Shown here: positions 1 to 7,594 of the stretch, piece by piece
Numbering within the stretch: position 1 is the first letter of the stretch
Layout: each line of letters begins with the position of its first letter
NCBI RefSeq assembly: GCF_900156495.1
Contig: NZ_FTNT01000005.1
Span: forward strand, 188,148-252,147
From: Williamsia sterculiae
Lineage (GTDB): Bacteria; Actinomycetota; Actinomycetes; Mycobacteriales; Mycobacteriaceae
DNA: 64,000 bases
Direction of reading: 5' to 3'
Notes under the pieces: generated by a model
Told to the model about the DNA's origin: nothing
What the model saw: only the letters and a program-made list of their open reading frames with translations
The model's database searches: none
Made by a program: the position numbers and the translations under genes

Positions 1-16
1 GTACCGCGGTCGCGGG

Positions 17-1198
17 TCACTCGGGTGCGCGGGCCAGCCCGGCACCCACGTCACCGGCCGGTAGGTCGAGCCGCTGGGCCTGACGCAGCAGCCGTGCCCA
101 CAGCTGTCGTCCCCGTTCACCGGTCTGCTGTGCCCACAGTGCCGCGATCCCGGCGACATGCGGCGTCGCCATCGACGTCCCGCTGATGGTGTTGTACTGC
201 CGCGGGGCGGGCCAGCTGGAGTAGACGTTCACCCCGGGCGCGGTGATGTCGACCTGACCTCCGTCGAGTCGGCTGCTGCGCGCCGAGAACGGCGCCACCG
301 TCATGTCCGAGGCGACCGCACCGACCGCGAGGATCGTCGTGGCGTTGGCCGGGCTCCCCACGAATCCGGGGTCGTCGGGCCGGTGGGCGTTGTTACCCGC
401 GGCGGCGACGATGACGGTGCCCGCGTCCAGGGCGCGGCGACCGACCTCCTCGTAGGCCTGCAGCTGTTGGTCGATGTCGGCGCCCAACGACATCGAGATC
501 ACCGCGCAACCCTGCGAGATGGCCCATTCGATGCCGGCCAGGATCTGACTGTCGTTGCCGGACCCCCTGTTGCTCAGCACCTTCCCCACGAAGATGTCTA
601 CCGCGGGTGCCACACCGTAGCGCCGCGTGTCGGTGGGATGCCGTGGCCCGCTGGAGGTGCCGACGCAGTGGGTGCCGTGACCGTGCCCGTCCTGGGTGGA
701 TTCGCCGACGACGAACGACCGCGCGATGACGGTACGGCCGCCGAAGTCGGGGTGGTCCTGGTCGAATCCTGTGTCCAGCACCGCGATGCGGATGCCGCGA
801 CCGTCGGCCGACGAGGTGTCGGCGCCAGTGGCCTGCAGTCCCCAGGTCGAGTTGGCGGTGTCGGCGTAATGGCCCACCGGGGCCACCGCGGGTATGGGGA
901 GGGCGCGCACCACACGTTCGGGTTCCACTGTGACCACCGCGGGATCGGCCACCAGGTCGGCGGTGTGCACCGCTGGCAGGGCCGCGACACCGACGCCGAT
1001 GCGGCTGAACACGACCGCATCGGAGTTGGCCAGGGCGTCGGCGTCCATCGGGCCGATGCCGCCGGTGGACGCGACGCTATCGATACCGCTGATGGCGCGC
1101 AACGCCTCCTCACGTTGCTCGTCGGTGCTGCCGTCGGTGAAGGTGACGATCTGTCGCCCGGTGGTGTGCGGATCGGCGGCGGGGTTGTCGTTGCTCAT
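17..1198 (-). CDS. S8 family (subtilisin-like) serine peptidase without signal peptide
   Basis: A 393-residue subtilase. The triad is visible as Asp142 (AVLDTG), His174 (GHGTHC) and Ser342 (SGTSMATPHVAG), with oxyanion-hole Asn269 (AAAGNN). Residues about 14-100 look like an I9-type propeptide/inhibitor segment ending near VVTVEPERVVRAL, so the protein is probably made as a self-inhibited zymogen. I see no signal peptide, transmembrane segment or C-terminal anchor, which differs from mycosins and from most exported subtilases. It lies 56 bp downstream of a trypsin-like peptidase on the same strand and probably shares its transcript. Whether it acts in the cytoplasm or leaves by a non-Sec route cannot be read from sequence. 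Family assignment is firm; substrate and location are unknown. Confidence 0.93.
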   Translation of the reverse strand: MSNDNPAADPHTTGRQIVTFTDGSTDEQREEALRAISGIDSVASTGGIGPMDADALANSDAVVFSRIGVGVAALPAVHTADLVADPAVVTVEPERVVRALPIPAVAPVGHYADTANSTWGLQATGADTSSADGRGIRIAVLDTGFDQDHPDFGGRTVIARSFVVGESTQDGHGHGTHCVGTSSGPRHPTDTRRYGVAPAVDIFVGKVLSNRGSGNDSQILAGIEWAISQGCAVISMSLGADIDQQLQAYEEVGRRALDAGTVIVAAAGNNAHRPDDPGFVGSPANATTILAVGAVASDMTVAPFSARSSRLDGGQVDITAPGVNVYSSWPAPRQYNTISGTSMATPHVAGIAALWAQQTGERGRQLWARLLRQAQRLDLPAGDVGAGLARAPE

Positions 1199-1254
1199 CG
1201 TTCTCTCGTTTCAGGTTGTCGTAGTGGTTGGTCGGTGATGACGGCTGCGAATGA

Positions 1255-2148
1255 TCAGGCGGGCCAGGTGTTCTGGCCGTAGGTGACGAGGTCCACCAGG
1301 CCGCGGCCGGCTGCGTACACCAGGCGGCGCGGGTCGAGGCCGTCGGTCTCCTCGCCGCTGAGCACTCCGGCGACCGCTGGTCCCTCGTTGGGGAGCCAGA
1401 GCGGGCCGCCCGACCAACCTGGCCCGAGGTCGGCACGTCGGGCGAATTCGACCTCCAGGCCGGGGTTGTCGTTGTCGATGTCGCGCACACCCATGTCGAG
1501 TTCCACCGCGGGTCGCTCGCCGTAGGAACCGGGGTAACCGGACGAGACGAAGCGGCGCGCGTAGTAGGCGTCGTCGTCACCGAACGACACCGAGCCCATC
1601 CAGCCGAGGGCCCGGCCGAGCGGTTGGTAGAGCTTGCAGATCACGTAGTCGTATCCGGTGACCGACCCGTTGGCGTTGTAACCGTGATAGGTCTGCACGA
1701 AGGAGCTGCCGAACGGACGGTTGCCGTTGCGATAGGCGGGGATGAACTCCATGCTCCAGTTGGCACTGCCCCACGGCGCCACATGACCGGCGGTCAGCAG
1801 CAGGTTGGGGCCCACCAGCACACCGCTGCCGCGCCGGTTGTTGCTGTTGAACACGATGCCGACGGTGCACATCGGATAGACCAGCGGGTTCGGCTCCTCG
1901 TGGACCAGCGGTTCGTAGAAGGTCTCGGTCCCGGACTCGGCGGTCTCCACCTCGAACGGGACGGCAGCGGCCGGGTCGGCGACCCTGGCCCACGGTGGGC
2001 ACCAGCCCTCCGTGCTCGCGGCGGTGTCACCGGTGGTGATGGTCGCCGGGTCGAGGGCGACGCTCTCCTGTCCGGGGACGGTGTCGAGCAGAGCGCGGAT
2101 GTCCGCGGGGATCGCGGTGGCGGGTACCCCGGTGACGGTGTCGGTCAT
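1255..2148 (-). CDS. Trypsin-like (S1/PA clan) serine peptidase
   Basis: A 297-residue trypsin-fold peptidase with His122 (LLTAGHV), Asp167 (YDYVICKL) and Ser246 (GWSGGPLW, so the common GDSGGP is GWSGGP). The start at 2148 is chosen because CAGGAG sits 6-11 bases upstream; longer in-frame starts run into low-complexity Arg/Pro-rich sequence with no family similarity. No signal peptide is evident. Cys50 and Cys94 could form a disulfide, which would argue for action outside the cytoplasm. It is the upstream member of a two-peptidase unit with the S8 gene at 17-1198. One possible relation is a cascade in which one peptidase matures the other, but nothing in the sequence proves it. Confidence 0.88.
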   Translation of the reverse strand: MTDTVTGVPATAIPADIRALLDTVPGQESVALDPATITTGDTAASTEGWCPPWARVADPAAAVPFEVETAESGTETFYEPLVHEEPNPLVYPMCTVGIVFNSNNRRGSGVLVGPNLLLTAGHVAPWGSANWSMEFIPAYRNGNRPFGSSFVQTYHGYNANGSVTGYDYVICKLYQPLGRALGWMGSVSFGDDDAYYARRFVSSGYPGSYGERPAVELDMGVRDIDNDNPGLEVEFARRADLGPGWSGGPLWLPNEGPAVAGVLSGEETDGLDPRRLVYAAGRGLVDLVTYGQNTWPA

Positions 2149-2172
2149 GATGGCTCCTGGTGGCGTGTCGGG

Positions 2173-2397
2173 ACCCCGATGTCGGGGTGAGGTCGAGACT
2201 CCGCCGGAGACGGGTGATGGGCGCGAGTAGCGACCTACCCGAATACCTGCTGGCCGACAGTCGTCGGACAGGTAGTCGTGGCGGAGTCGATGAGCTGGGA
2301 GGACACCTGACCCGATGCGGTGAATGTTCATCCAGTCAGCCGACAGCGTTGGTTGACACGCCGAACACGCCGAACGGAGGCGTGTCAGCGACACGCC
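2173..2397. promoter_or_regulatory. Control region of the peptidase pair: hairpin and GACACGCC repeats
   Basis: The peptidase leader holds a perfect 7-bp hairpin, ACCCCGA/TCGGGGT with a 2-base loop, at 2173-2188. The octamer GACACGCC occurs four times nearby: 2162-2169 (minus), 2355-2362 (plus), 2379-2386 (minus) and 2390-2397 (plus). The last two form a perfect dyad with a 3-base spacer. This looks like an operator for an unknown regulator, but no binding protein can be named from the sequence. Confidence 0.4.
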
Positions 2398-2483
2398 GTG
2401 TGAGCGGAATTCCACACATCACCAACAGGTGAATTGGCGGATGACCTGGGCTGACGCGTGTGATCCGGGGCGACCTCCACAGT

Positions 2484-2547
2484 TTGCCCACAGGTGGTCA
2501 ACACGATTACCCGGCCCGTCCACAATCTGTTCACACTTTCGTCCACA
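2484..2547 (+). promoter_or_regulatory. Cluster of DnaA-box-like nonamers upstream of dnaB
   Basis: Within 64 bp there are four near-matches to the actinobacterial DnaA box TTGTCCACA: TTGCCCACA (2484-2492, one mismatch), CCGTCCACA (2516-2524, two), CTGTTCACA (2527-2535, two) and TCGTCCACA (2539-2547, one). All have the same orientation, toward dnaB. The rest of the non-coding stretch 2398-2714 shows no further gene. Either DnaA-responsive control of dnaB or chance in a C-rich region is possible. Confidence 0.35.
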
Positions 2548-2714
2548 ACCGCGTTTGATGACACGTCGGCAACGCCCTACTGTCACTCGGGTGTCTCGGG
2601 TCGGGTGAGGCGGTCAGCGGATCGCTGTCGGTGCCCTCCGGTACGAAGGTCGAGAGTTCCCGGTGATGTCCCCCCGCACGCGCGGAGGCCGAATGGTGCG
2701 AGGAGGGGTGAACG

Positions 2715-4919
2715 TTGGCCGTGGTCGACGATCGTGGGCATGCGCCCCGCGAAGAACCCCAGGAGGACTTCGGGCGGCAACCACCCCAGGACATGGCCGC
2801 CGAGATGTCGGTGCTGGGCGGCATGCTGTTGTCGAAGGACGCGATCGCCGACGTGCTCGAGAAGCTGCGGCCCGGTGACTTCTACCGGCCCGCGCATCAG
2901 GCCGTGTACGACGCCGTCCTGGACCTCTACGGCCGCGGTGAACCGGCCGACGCGGTCACCGTGTCCGCCGAACTCGACCGCATGGGTGAGTTGCGCCGGG
3001 TGGGTGGGGCGCCGTATCTGCACACCCTGATCTCAACGGTCCCCACCGCGGCCAACGCGGGCTACTACGCGGAGATCGTCGCCGAGAAGGCGATCCTGCG
3101 CAGGTTGGTGGAGGCGGGCACCCGCATCGTGCAGTTCGGTTACTCCGGATCCGACGGCCAGGACGTGGCCGAGGTGGTCGACCGGGCGCAGGCGGAGGTG
3201 TACGAGGTCACCGAGCGTCGCACCGCCGAGGACTACGTCCCGCTCGAGGAACTGTTGCAGCCGACTATGGACGAGATCGACTCCATCGCCTCGCGTGGCG
3301 GCCTGTCGCTCGGTGTGCCCACGGGTTTCGTCGATCTGGACAAGCTGACCAACGGGCTGCATCCCGGCCAGCTGATCATCGTCGCCGCCCGCCCGGGTGT
3401 CGGTAAGGCGTTGTCGTTGGACACCCCGCTACCCACTCCCGCCGGCTGGACGACGATGGGTTCGGTCCGCGTCGGCGATCGGTTGCTGGATGCGGATGGT
3501 CGACCGACCCGGGTGGTCGCGGCGACCGAAGTAATGACGGACAGGCCGTGTTTCGACGTCGAGTTCTCTGACGGTGCGGTGGTGCGCGCGGACGGCCGGC
3601 ATCAGTGGGCGGTCGAGGTGGACGGGGACGTCGGCACGCTCGTCACCGAGGAGTTGCGTGAGGTGGCCGGGCGGGCGTCGATTGCCAACACCGCGCCGTT
3701 GGAGTTGCCCCGGCGCAACTTCGGCTACGGCCCGTACACCGTTGCAGCGCTGGCCGGTATGGCCTTCGATGACCCGGAGATCGCGATGCGAATCGACGCC
3801 GAGGGTCCGGTGGACGTGATGGCGTTGATGGCCGATCTCGGTGGCCGAATTCCGCATGAGTACCTGCGTGGGTCGATCGCACAACGGCGGTCGTTGTTGG
3901 CGGGCATCCTCGACGCCCGCGGCATCGTCGACGTCGACGGCACCATCATCGTGCCGGCGGCCACCCGACACATGACGTTCGTGATATCTGATCTGGTTGT
4001 CGGACTTGGGTATTCGTGCACGCGGTTGAACACTGGGTGGCTGCGGGTGGATGCCGACGACGACGTCTTCACCGTGCACCGCAAGGTGATCCGCCACAAG
4101 GAACTGCGTCGTCCGTCGGGCCGCCGGACGGTGATCGCGGTGCGTCCGGTGCGGAGTGTGCCGGTTCGTTGTGTGCAGGTGGACAATCCGCGGCATCTGT
4201 ACCTGGCCGGCGAGGCGATGATCCCCACGCACAATTCCACGCTGGCGATGGACTTCCTGCGGTCGTGTTCCATCGGGAACCACATGACCGGTGCCATGTT
4301 CTCCTTGGAGATGAGCAAGACCGAGATCGTGATGCGACTGCTCAGTGCCGAGGCGAAGATCAAACTGGGCGACATGCGCTCGGGCAACATGAGCGATGAC
4401 GACTGGACCCGGTTGGCTCGACGGATGGGAGAGATCTCCGACGCGCCCCTGTACATCGACGACTCGCCGAACCTGACGATGATGGAGATCCGGGCCAAGG
4501 CGCGACGACTCAAGCAGCGCAACGATCTCAAGCTCGTGGTGGTCGACTACCTCCAGCTCATGTCGTCGGGCAAGAAGGTCGAGTCGCGACAGCAGGAGGT
4601 CTCCGACTTCTCGCGGAGCATGAAGCTGCTCGCCAAGGAACTCGAGGTCCCGGTGGTCGCGATCAGCCAGCTGAACCGTGGTCCCGAGCAGCGCACAGAC
4701 AAGCGCCCGCAGGTCTCTGACCTCCGCGAATCCGGCAGCCTGGAGCAGGATGCGGACATGGTCATCCTGTTGCACCGCCCCGACGCGTTCGAGCGTGACG
4801 ACCCGCGTGCGGGCGAGGCTGACATCATCGTCGGCAAACACCGTAACGGTCCGACCGCGACAATCACTGTGGCACACCAGCTTCACTTGAGTAAGTTCGT
4901 GGACATGGCGCGCGGCTGA
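2715..4919 (+). CDS. dnaB: Replicative DNA helicase DnaB, intein-containing precursor
   Basis: A 734-residue precursor. Residues 1-231 and 508-734 are the exteins and together give a normal 458-residue DnaB: an N-terminal helical domain from about 25, then the RecA-like motor. The Walker A loop ARPGVGK-ST is split by an intein between Lys231 and Ser508. The C-extein carries the Walker B region (LKLVVVDYLQLM) and the DnaB motif with SQLNRG and DLRESGSLEQDAD. Spliced DnaB unwinds DNA at the fork as a hexamer. The start is TTG at 2715, supported by GAGGAGGGG about 6 bases upstream; a GTG two codons later is possible. The usual rpsF-ssb-rpsR-rplI genes are not directly upstream here. Confidence 0.96.
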   Translation: MAVVDDRGHAPREEPQEDFGRQPPQDMAAEMSVLGGMLLSKDAIADVLEKLRPGDFYRPAHQAVYDAVLDLYGRGEPADAVTVSAELDRMGELRRVGGAPYLHTLISTVPTAANAGYYAEIVAEKAILRRLVEAGTRIVQFGYSGSDGQDVAEVVDRAQAEVYEVTERRTAEDYVPLEELLQPTMDEIDSIASRGGLSLGVPTGFVDLDKLTNGLHPGQLIIVAARPGVGKALSLDTPLPTPAGWTTMGSVRVGDRLLDADGRPTRVVAATEVMTDRPCFDVEFSDGAVVRADGRHQWAVEVDGDVGTLVTEELREVAGRASIANTAPLELPRRNFGYGPYTVAALAGMAFDDPEIAMRIDAEGPVDVMALMADLGGRIPHEYLRGSIAQRRSLLAGILDARGIVDVDGTIIVPAATRHMTFVISDLVVGLGYSCTRLNTGWLRVDADDDVFTVHRKVIRHKELRRPSGRRTVIAVRPVRSVPVRCVQVDNPRHLYLAGEAMIPTHNSTLAMDFLRSCSIGNHMTGAMFSLEMSKTEIVMRLLSAEAKIKLGDMRSGNMSDDDWTRLARRMGEISDAPLYIDDSPNLTMMEIRAKARRLKQRNDLKLVVVDYLQLMSSGKKVESRQQEVSDFSRSMKLLAKELEVPVVAISQLNRGPEQRTDKRPQVSDLRESGSLEQDADMVILLHRPDAFERDDPRAGEADIIVGKHRNGPTATITVAHQLHLSKFVDMARG
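3408..4235 (+). other. DnaB intein, class 3 type (WCT), with degenerate LAGLIDADG domain
   Basis: The 276-residue intein runs from Ala232 to Asn507 of the precursor and sits in the P-loop. Residue 1 is Ala, not Cys or Ser. The class 3 triplet is visible: Trp67 (block B, GRHQW), Cys255 (block F, VRCVQVD) and Thr274 (block G, PTHN), followed by the terminal His-Asn and +1 Ser. Between the splicing blocks lies a reduced endonuclease domain. Its second motif reads LLAGILDARG, with Arg where the catalytic Asp belongs, and its first motif has decayed to ALAGMAFDD. Splicing should still work; homing should not. Class 3 chemistry (Cys in block F attacking first) is known from phage and bacterial DnaB inteins. 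Confidence 0.88.
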
Positions 4920-5105
4920 CCAGGCTGCTGCTGTGTTTGCGTCAACCGGTATTTGGCAGTGGGCGACCGAGCCGGCGCCCCGTGCTCAGGCCGGTAGCGG
5001 CAGCAAGGGGGACGATCGACGATGCGTGGCGTCGAATCGCTCCTGCACCGAGCACGTGAGGGCTACCGTGAATCCGGGGTCACTCGACGATGAGGTGGTG
5101 TGGTC

Positions 5106-5621
5106 ATGAGACAGACGAGCACGGGGCGTCGTGTCGGCGTCGCGGTCGGATCGGTGGCGTGCGTGGTGGCCGCGGTATGGGCGGCGACGCCGATGGCGCA
5201 AGCCGCTGACGGTGACAGTGTCGTCGCGAGGGGGAGCTTGCGCCTCGCCCCGAACTTCGGCGTGTTGAACATCGACGCCAAGGCGTCCACCACAGCAGGG
5301 AAGACAGAGGGGTCGTATACGGCCACTGTCACGGCCGGCACCGCACCATTACCACTGCAGGTGCGCGGTCCCATCACCTGTCTGGATGTCACCGGTGATA
5401 CCGCGTCGTTCGTCTATCCCATCCAGGGATCCACCCCCGACGTCCTACCCGGTGCGCTACGCGGCGCGGTGGCCATCCAGATCACTCTCACCAAGGGTGG
5501 TCAGGGTCAACCCGACCGTGTGGGGGTGTTCGGACCCGTGCCGAGGCAGGCGCTGTCGACGTGTGCCCCGCGGCCCACGCAATTCGACTTCGTGGGAACG
5601 CTCGATATCCACGCCGGCTGA
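5106..5621 (+). CDS. Secreted protein of unknown function
   Basis: A 171-residue protein with a clear Sec signal peptide: RR near residues 8-9, a hydrophobic core and an AQA cleavage motif near residue 31. The mature part is about 140 residues, Gly/Thr/Val-rich and probably beta-rich, with two Cys (ITCLD and STCAP) likely joined by a disulfide. I recognise no domain. ATG at 5106 is preferred over GTG at 5100 because GAGGTGG lies 7 bases upstream. The gene stands alone between dnaB and a convergent DUF427 gene. Small exported proteins of this style are common in mycolate actinobacteria, often as cell-envelope proteins, but the role here is unknown. Confidence 0.75.
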   Translation: MRQTSTGRRVGVAVGSVACVVAAVWAATPMAQAADGDSVVARGSLRLAPNFGVLNIDAKASTTAGKTEGSYTATVTAGTAPLPLQVRGPITCLDVTGDTASFVYPIQGSTPDVLPGALRGAVAIQITLTKGGQGQPDRVGVFGPVPRQALSTCAPRPTQFDFVGTLDIHAG

Positions 5622-5674
5622 GGATTCACGCACAGCAAGAGCCCGAACCACCCCCGACCACGCGGGATGCCGGA

Positions 5675-6046
5675 TCAATAGATGCTGATCTCGACCTGGT
5701 CGGCGTAGAAGGCGACATGGTCGGCGATGTCGGAGACCGAGTCGTGAGGCGCGTGGTACGTCCACACCGCGTTCGCTGCGCGGTCGCCTCCGTCGACGAT
5801 CGAGTAATAGCTCGCGTCACCCTTGTACGGGCAGTACGTCGAGTGATCTGTGGGCTCGAGGAGCGCGGGATCAACGTCGTCGAGGGGTATGTACTGCACG
5901 GCCGGGATCGTGGCCTCGCGGAGCGTGAGCGCGCGATTGCTGTCGGCCACCACGCGGCCGTTTCGCGAGACCACCACTCGCGCATTGGTCGGGGCGATGT
6001 CTATCGGGTGGGACGCGTCAGGGATCAGCTTCTGTCGCTCGGTCAT
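5675..6046 (-). CDS. DUF427 domain protein
   Basis: A 123-residue protein carrying the DUF427 signature around YCPYKGDASYYS, followed by AVWTYHAPHDSVSDIADHVAFY, which is typical of the end of the fold. These small cytosolic beta proteins are widespread in actinobacteria and have no settled biochemical role. ATG at 6046 is chosen because conserved sequence begins soon after it; the upstream bases show no clear ribosome site, so a start further upstream cannot be excluded. The 299 bp between this gene and the Nudix gene at 6346 shows no gene I can support. Confidence 0.82.
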   Translation of the reverse strand: MTERQKLIPDASHPIDIAPTNARVVVSRNGRVVADSNRALTLREATIPAVQYIPLDDVDPALLEPTDHSTYCPYKGDASYYSIVDGGDRAANAVWTYHAPHDSVSDIADHVAFYADQVEISIY

Positions 6047-6345
6047 GAGGTGTCCAACGCGCCGTGGGCGGATGTGATTCCGCGTGACCTTCCGACGTGG
6101 TGACGCGAGCGGGCGTCCGACGTCAGCGAGAGTTCCCGGTGCCAACGGGACGCTTCCTCACCGAGGGAGCTGTAGATCCGGATCGGACCAACTCGCGATG
6201 GGCAGAAGCAACCTCGATCGCGTCTGCTCCGAGTGGTGGGCAATGGGCTCTATCTCGATCCGACTTGTCGCTGTTGACCGGACCACGGAACGAGGTCGAC
6301 CATGAATGCATCCCGTGACTCCACTCGACCCCACGACTCAGTCTG

Positions 6346-6861
6346 ATGGCCATTCCCGATTTCCTTGCCGAACTCCGCTTGTACGTGGGTTCAGAGCGTC
6401 TGTGGCTGACATCGGCGCACGCGGTCGTCACCTCCGACGACCAGCGACTGGCTCTCGTCAGGCGCGCCGACGATGGCGCGTGGAGTATCCCGGGGGGCAT
6501 CGTTGAGCCGGGCGAACATCCGGCTGACACCGTGGTCCGGGAGTGTCGCGAAGAAATCGGGATAGCTGTGGAGCCGGTCTCCTTGGTGCTGGTCGATGTG
6601 TCTCCCACGTTCACCTACCCGAACGGCGACAAGGCGCATTACCTCGACTTGGTCTTCCGCGGGCGACATCGTGGTGGCGTCCTCCGTGTGATGGACGACG
6701 AGTCAACGGAAGTGGGTTGGTTCTCGCCTGACACATTGCCGGAACTCGATGGATATCAGCGCAGACAAATCGATACCGCGCTGTCTGGTGACGTCGCGGC
6801 GGCGTTCACGCTCAGCCGCCGGGACGAGGCGGCGACGTCTCATCCACCACCGCAGCCATAG
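6346..6861 (+). CDS. Nudix hydrolase
   Basis: A 171-residue hydrolase with a complete Nudix box, starting GGIVEPGE and ending RECREEIGI (GX5EX7REUXEEXGU), which binds the metal and cleaves nucleoside-diphosphate-linked substrates. It shares its layout with the Nudix gene at 60719-61195: an N-terminal PDF..L..G...LWL stretch, and a YPNGD.x.YLDL motif after the box. The two look like paralogues. The ATG has no clear ribosome site, so the start is the weakest part of the call. Substrate is unknown. It may be transcribed alone. Confidence 0.9.
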   Translation: MAIPDFLAELRLYVGSERLWLTSAHAVVTSDDQRLALVRRADDGAWSIPGGIVEPGEHPADTVVRECREEIGIAVEPVSLVLVDVSPTFTYPNGDKAHYLDLVFRGRHRGGVLRVMDDESTEVGWFSPDTLPELDGYQRRQIDTALSGDVAAAFTLSRRDEAATSHPPPQP

Positions 6862-7001
6862 CCCAGGAGATCTCACCGCAGGATGATGGGAATGGTGGAC
6901 GCCGAGAAGTGCAGGTACGGCACAGACCACGTGTCGCGGTGTTCAGTGGTGACCGATCGCGACCACAGCCTGACTGATCACGACAAACGTGAGGAACAGC
7001 A

Positions 7002-7412
7002 TTGACATCGAACGAACGCGCACTGGTCGCCACCCTGGCGGCCCTGGGTGCGCTGCCGGTTGCGTCCGGGCTGAGGGGCATCATGGCCGGACCCTCGGCC
7101 GTTCCCGGCGGGAGCACAGCGAATGCCAGCGTCGACAGCGAATACCGATTCGTGAACACCTTCTGGCTCGCCGCGGGCATGGGTCTGTGGTGGTCGCTGT
7201 TGGCACCTGCTGAACGGGCGACGACGACGCGATCGGTGCTGGCGTTGGCGGGGGCGGGTGGAGTTCCGCGATTGCTCTCGTGGCGCAGCACCGGGCGCCC
7301 GCACCCCGTTTTCCAGGCGGCCACCGTGCTCGAACTCGTGGGGATGCCCGCAACGCTGGCGTGGCACAACTCCGTGTTCCCCGTCGGAGGTCGCCGACTC
7401 CGCTCCCGATGA
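7002..7412 (+). CDS. DUF4345-like small membrane protein
   Basis: A 136-residue protein with about four hydrophobic segments, the motif [15 protein letters not shown] in the second, and a [20 protein letters not shown] stretch before the last. This arrangement matches DUF4345-type membrane proteins, whose function is not known. The start is TTG at 7002, supported by GAGGAA about six bases upstream. It lies between the Nudix gene and the promoter region of the glycosyltransferase, on the same strand. Confidence 0.72.
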   Translation: MTSNERALVATLAALGALPVASGLRGIMAGPSAVPGGSTANASVDSEYRFVNTFWLAAGMGLWWSLLAPAERATTTRSVLALAGAGGVPRLLSWRSTGRPHPVFQAATVLELVGMPATLAWHNSVFPVGGRRLRSR

Positions 7413-7495
7413 CCACTGCGGGCGTGGGCGCATCACCATGAGCACCCGCGCATCGCCTCACGTCGTGTGGGGGACGCGACAAGGACGGCTGCGAT

Positions 7496-7519
7496 ATAGT
7501 TACATACACAAGTAACTAT
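7496..7519. promoter_or_regulatory. Dyad operator overlapping a -10 box upstream of the glycosyltransferase-marR pair
   Basis: A perfect 8-bp inverted repeat, ATAGTTAC-N8-GTAACTAT, lies at 7496-7519. Its left arm overlaps TATAGT (7495-7500), a good -10 hexamer, so a bound protein would block RNA polymerase. The region is AT-rich compared with its surroundings. MarR proteins commonly bind such dyads, and the marR gene at 8968 is the obvious candidate regulator. Confidence 0.6.
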
Positions 7520-7594
7520 CTGGAGGCTGCCTGTGCCCGTCGCATACACGGCTATGACGAGACGACCGATCGCACCCAGCGCGGGGCCGCGGAG

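Noticed and set aside
158-1282. 374-residue open frame on the plus strand
   Set aside because: It is antisense to the S8 peptidase, has low-complexity Arg/Gly/Val-rich composition and shows no domain. It is a high-GC shadow of the real gene.
3429-4886. 485-residue open frame on the minus strand across dnaB
   Set aside because: Antisense to well-conserved dnaB and its intein, His/Arg-rich, no motif.
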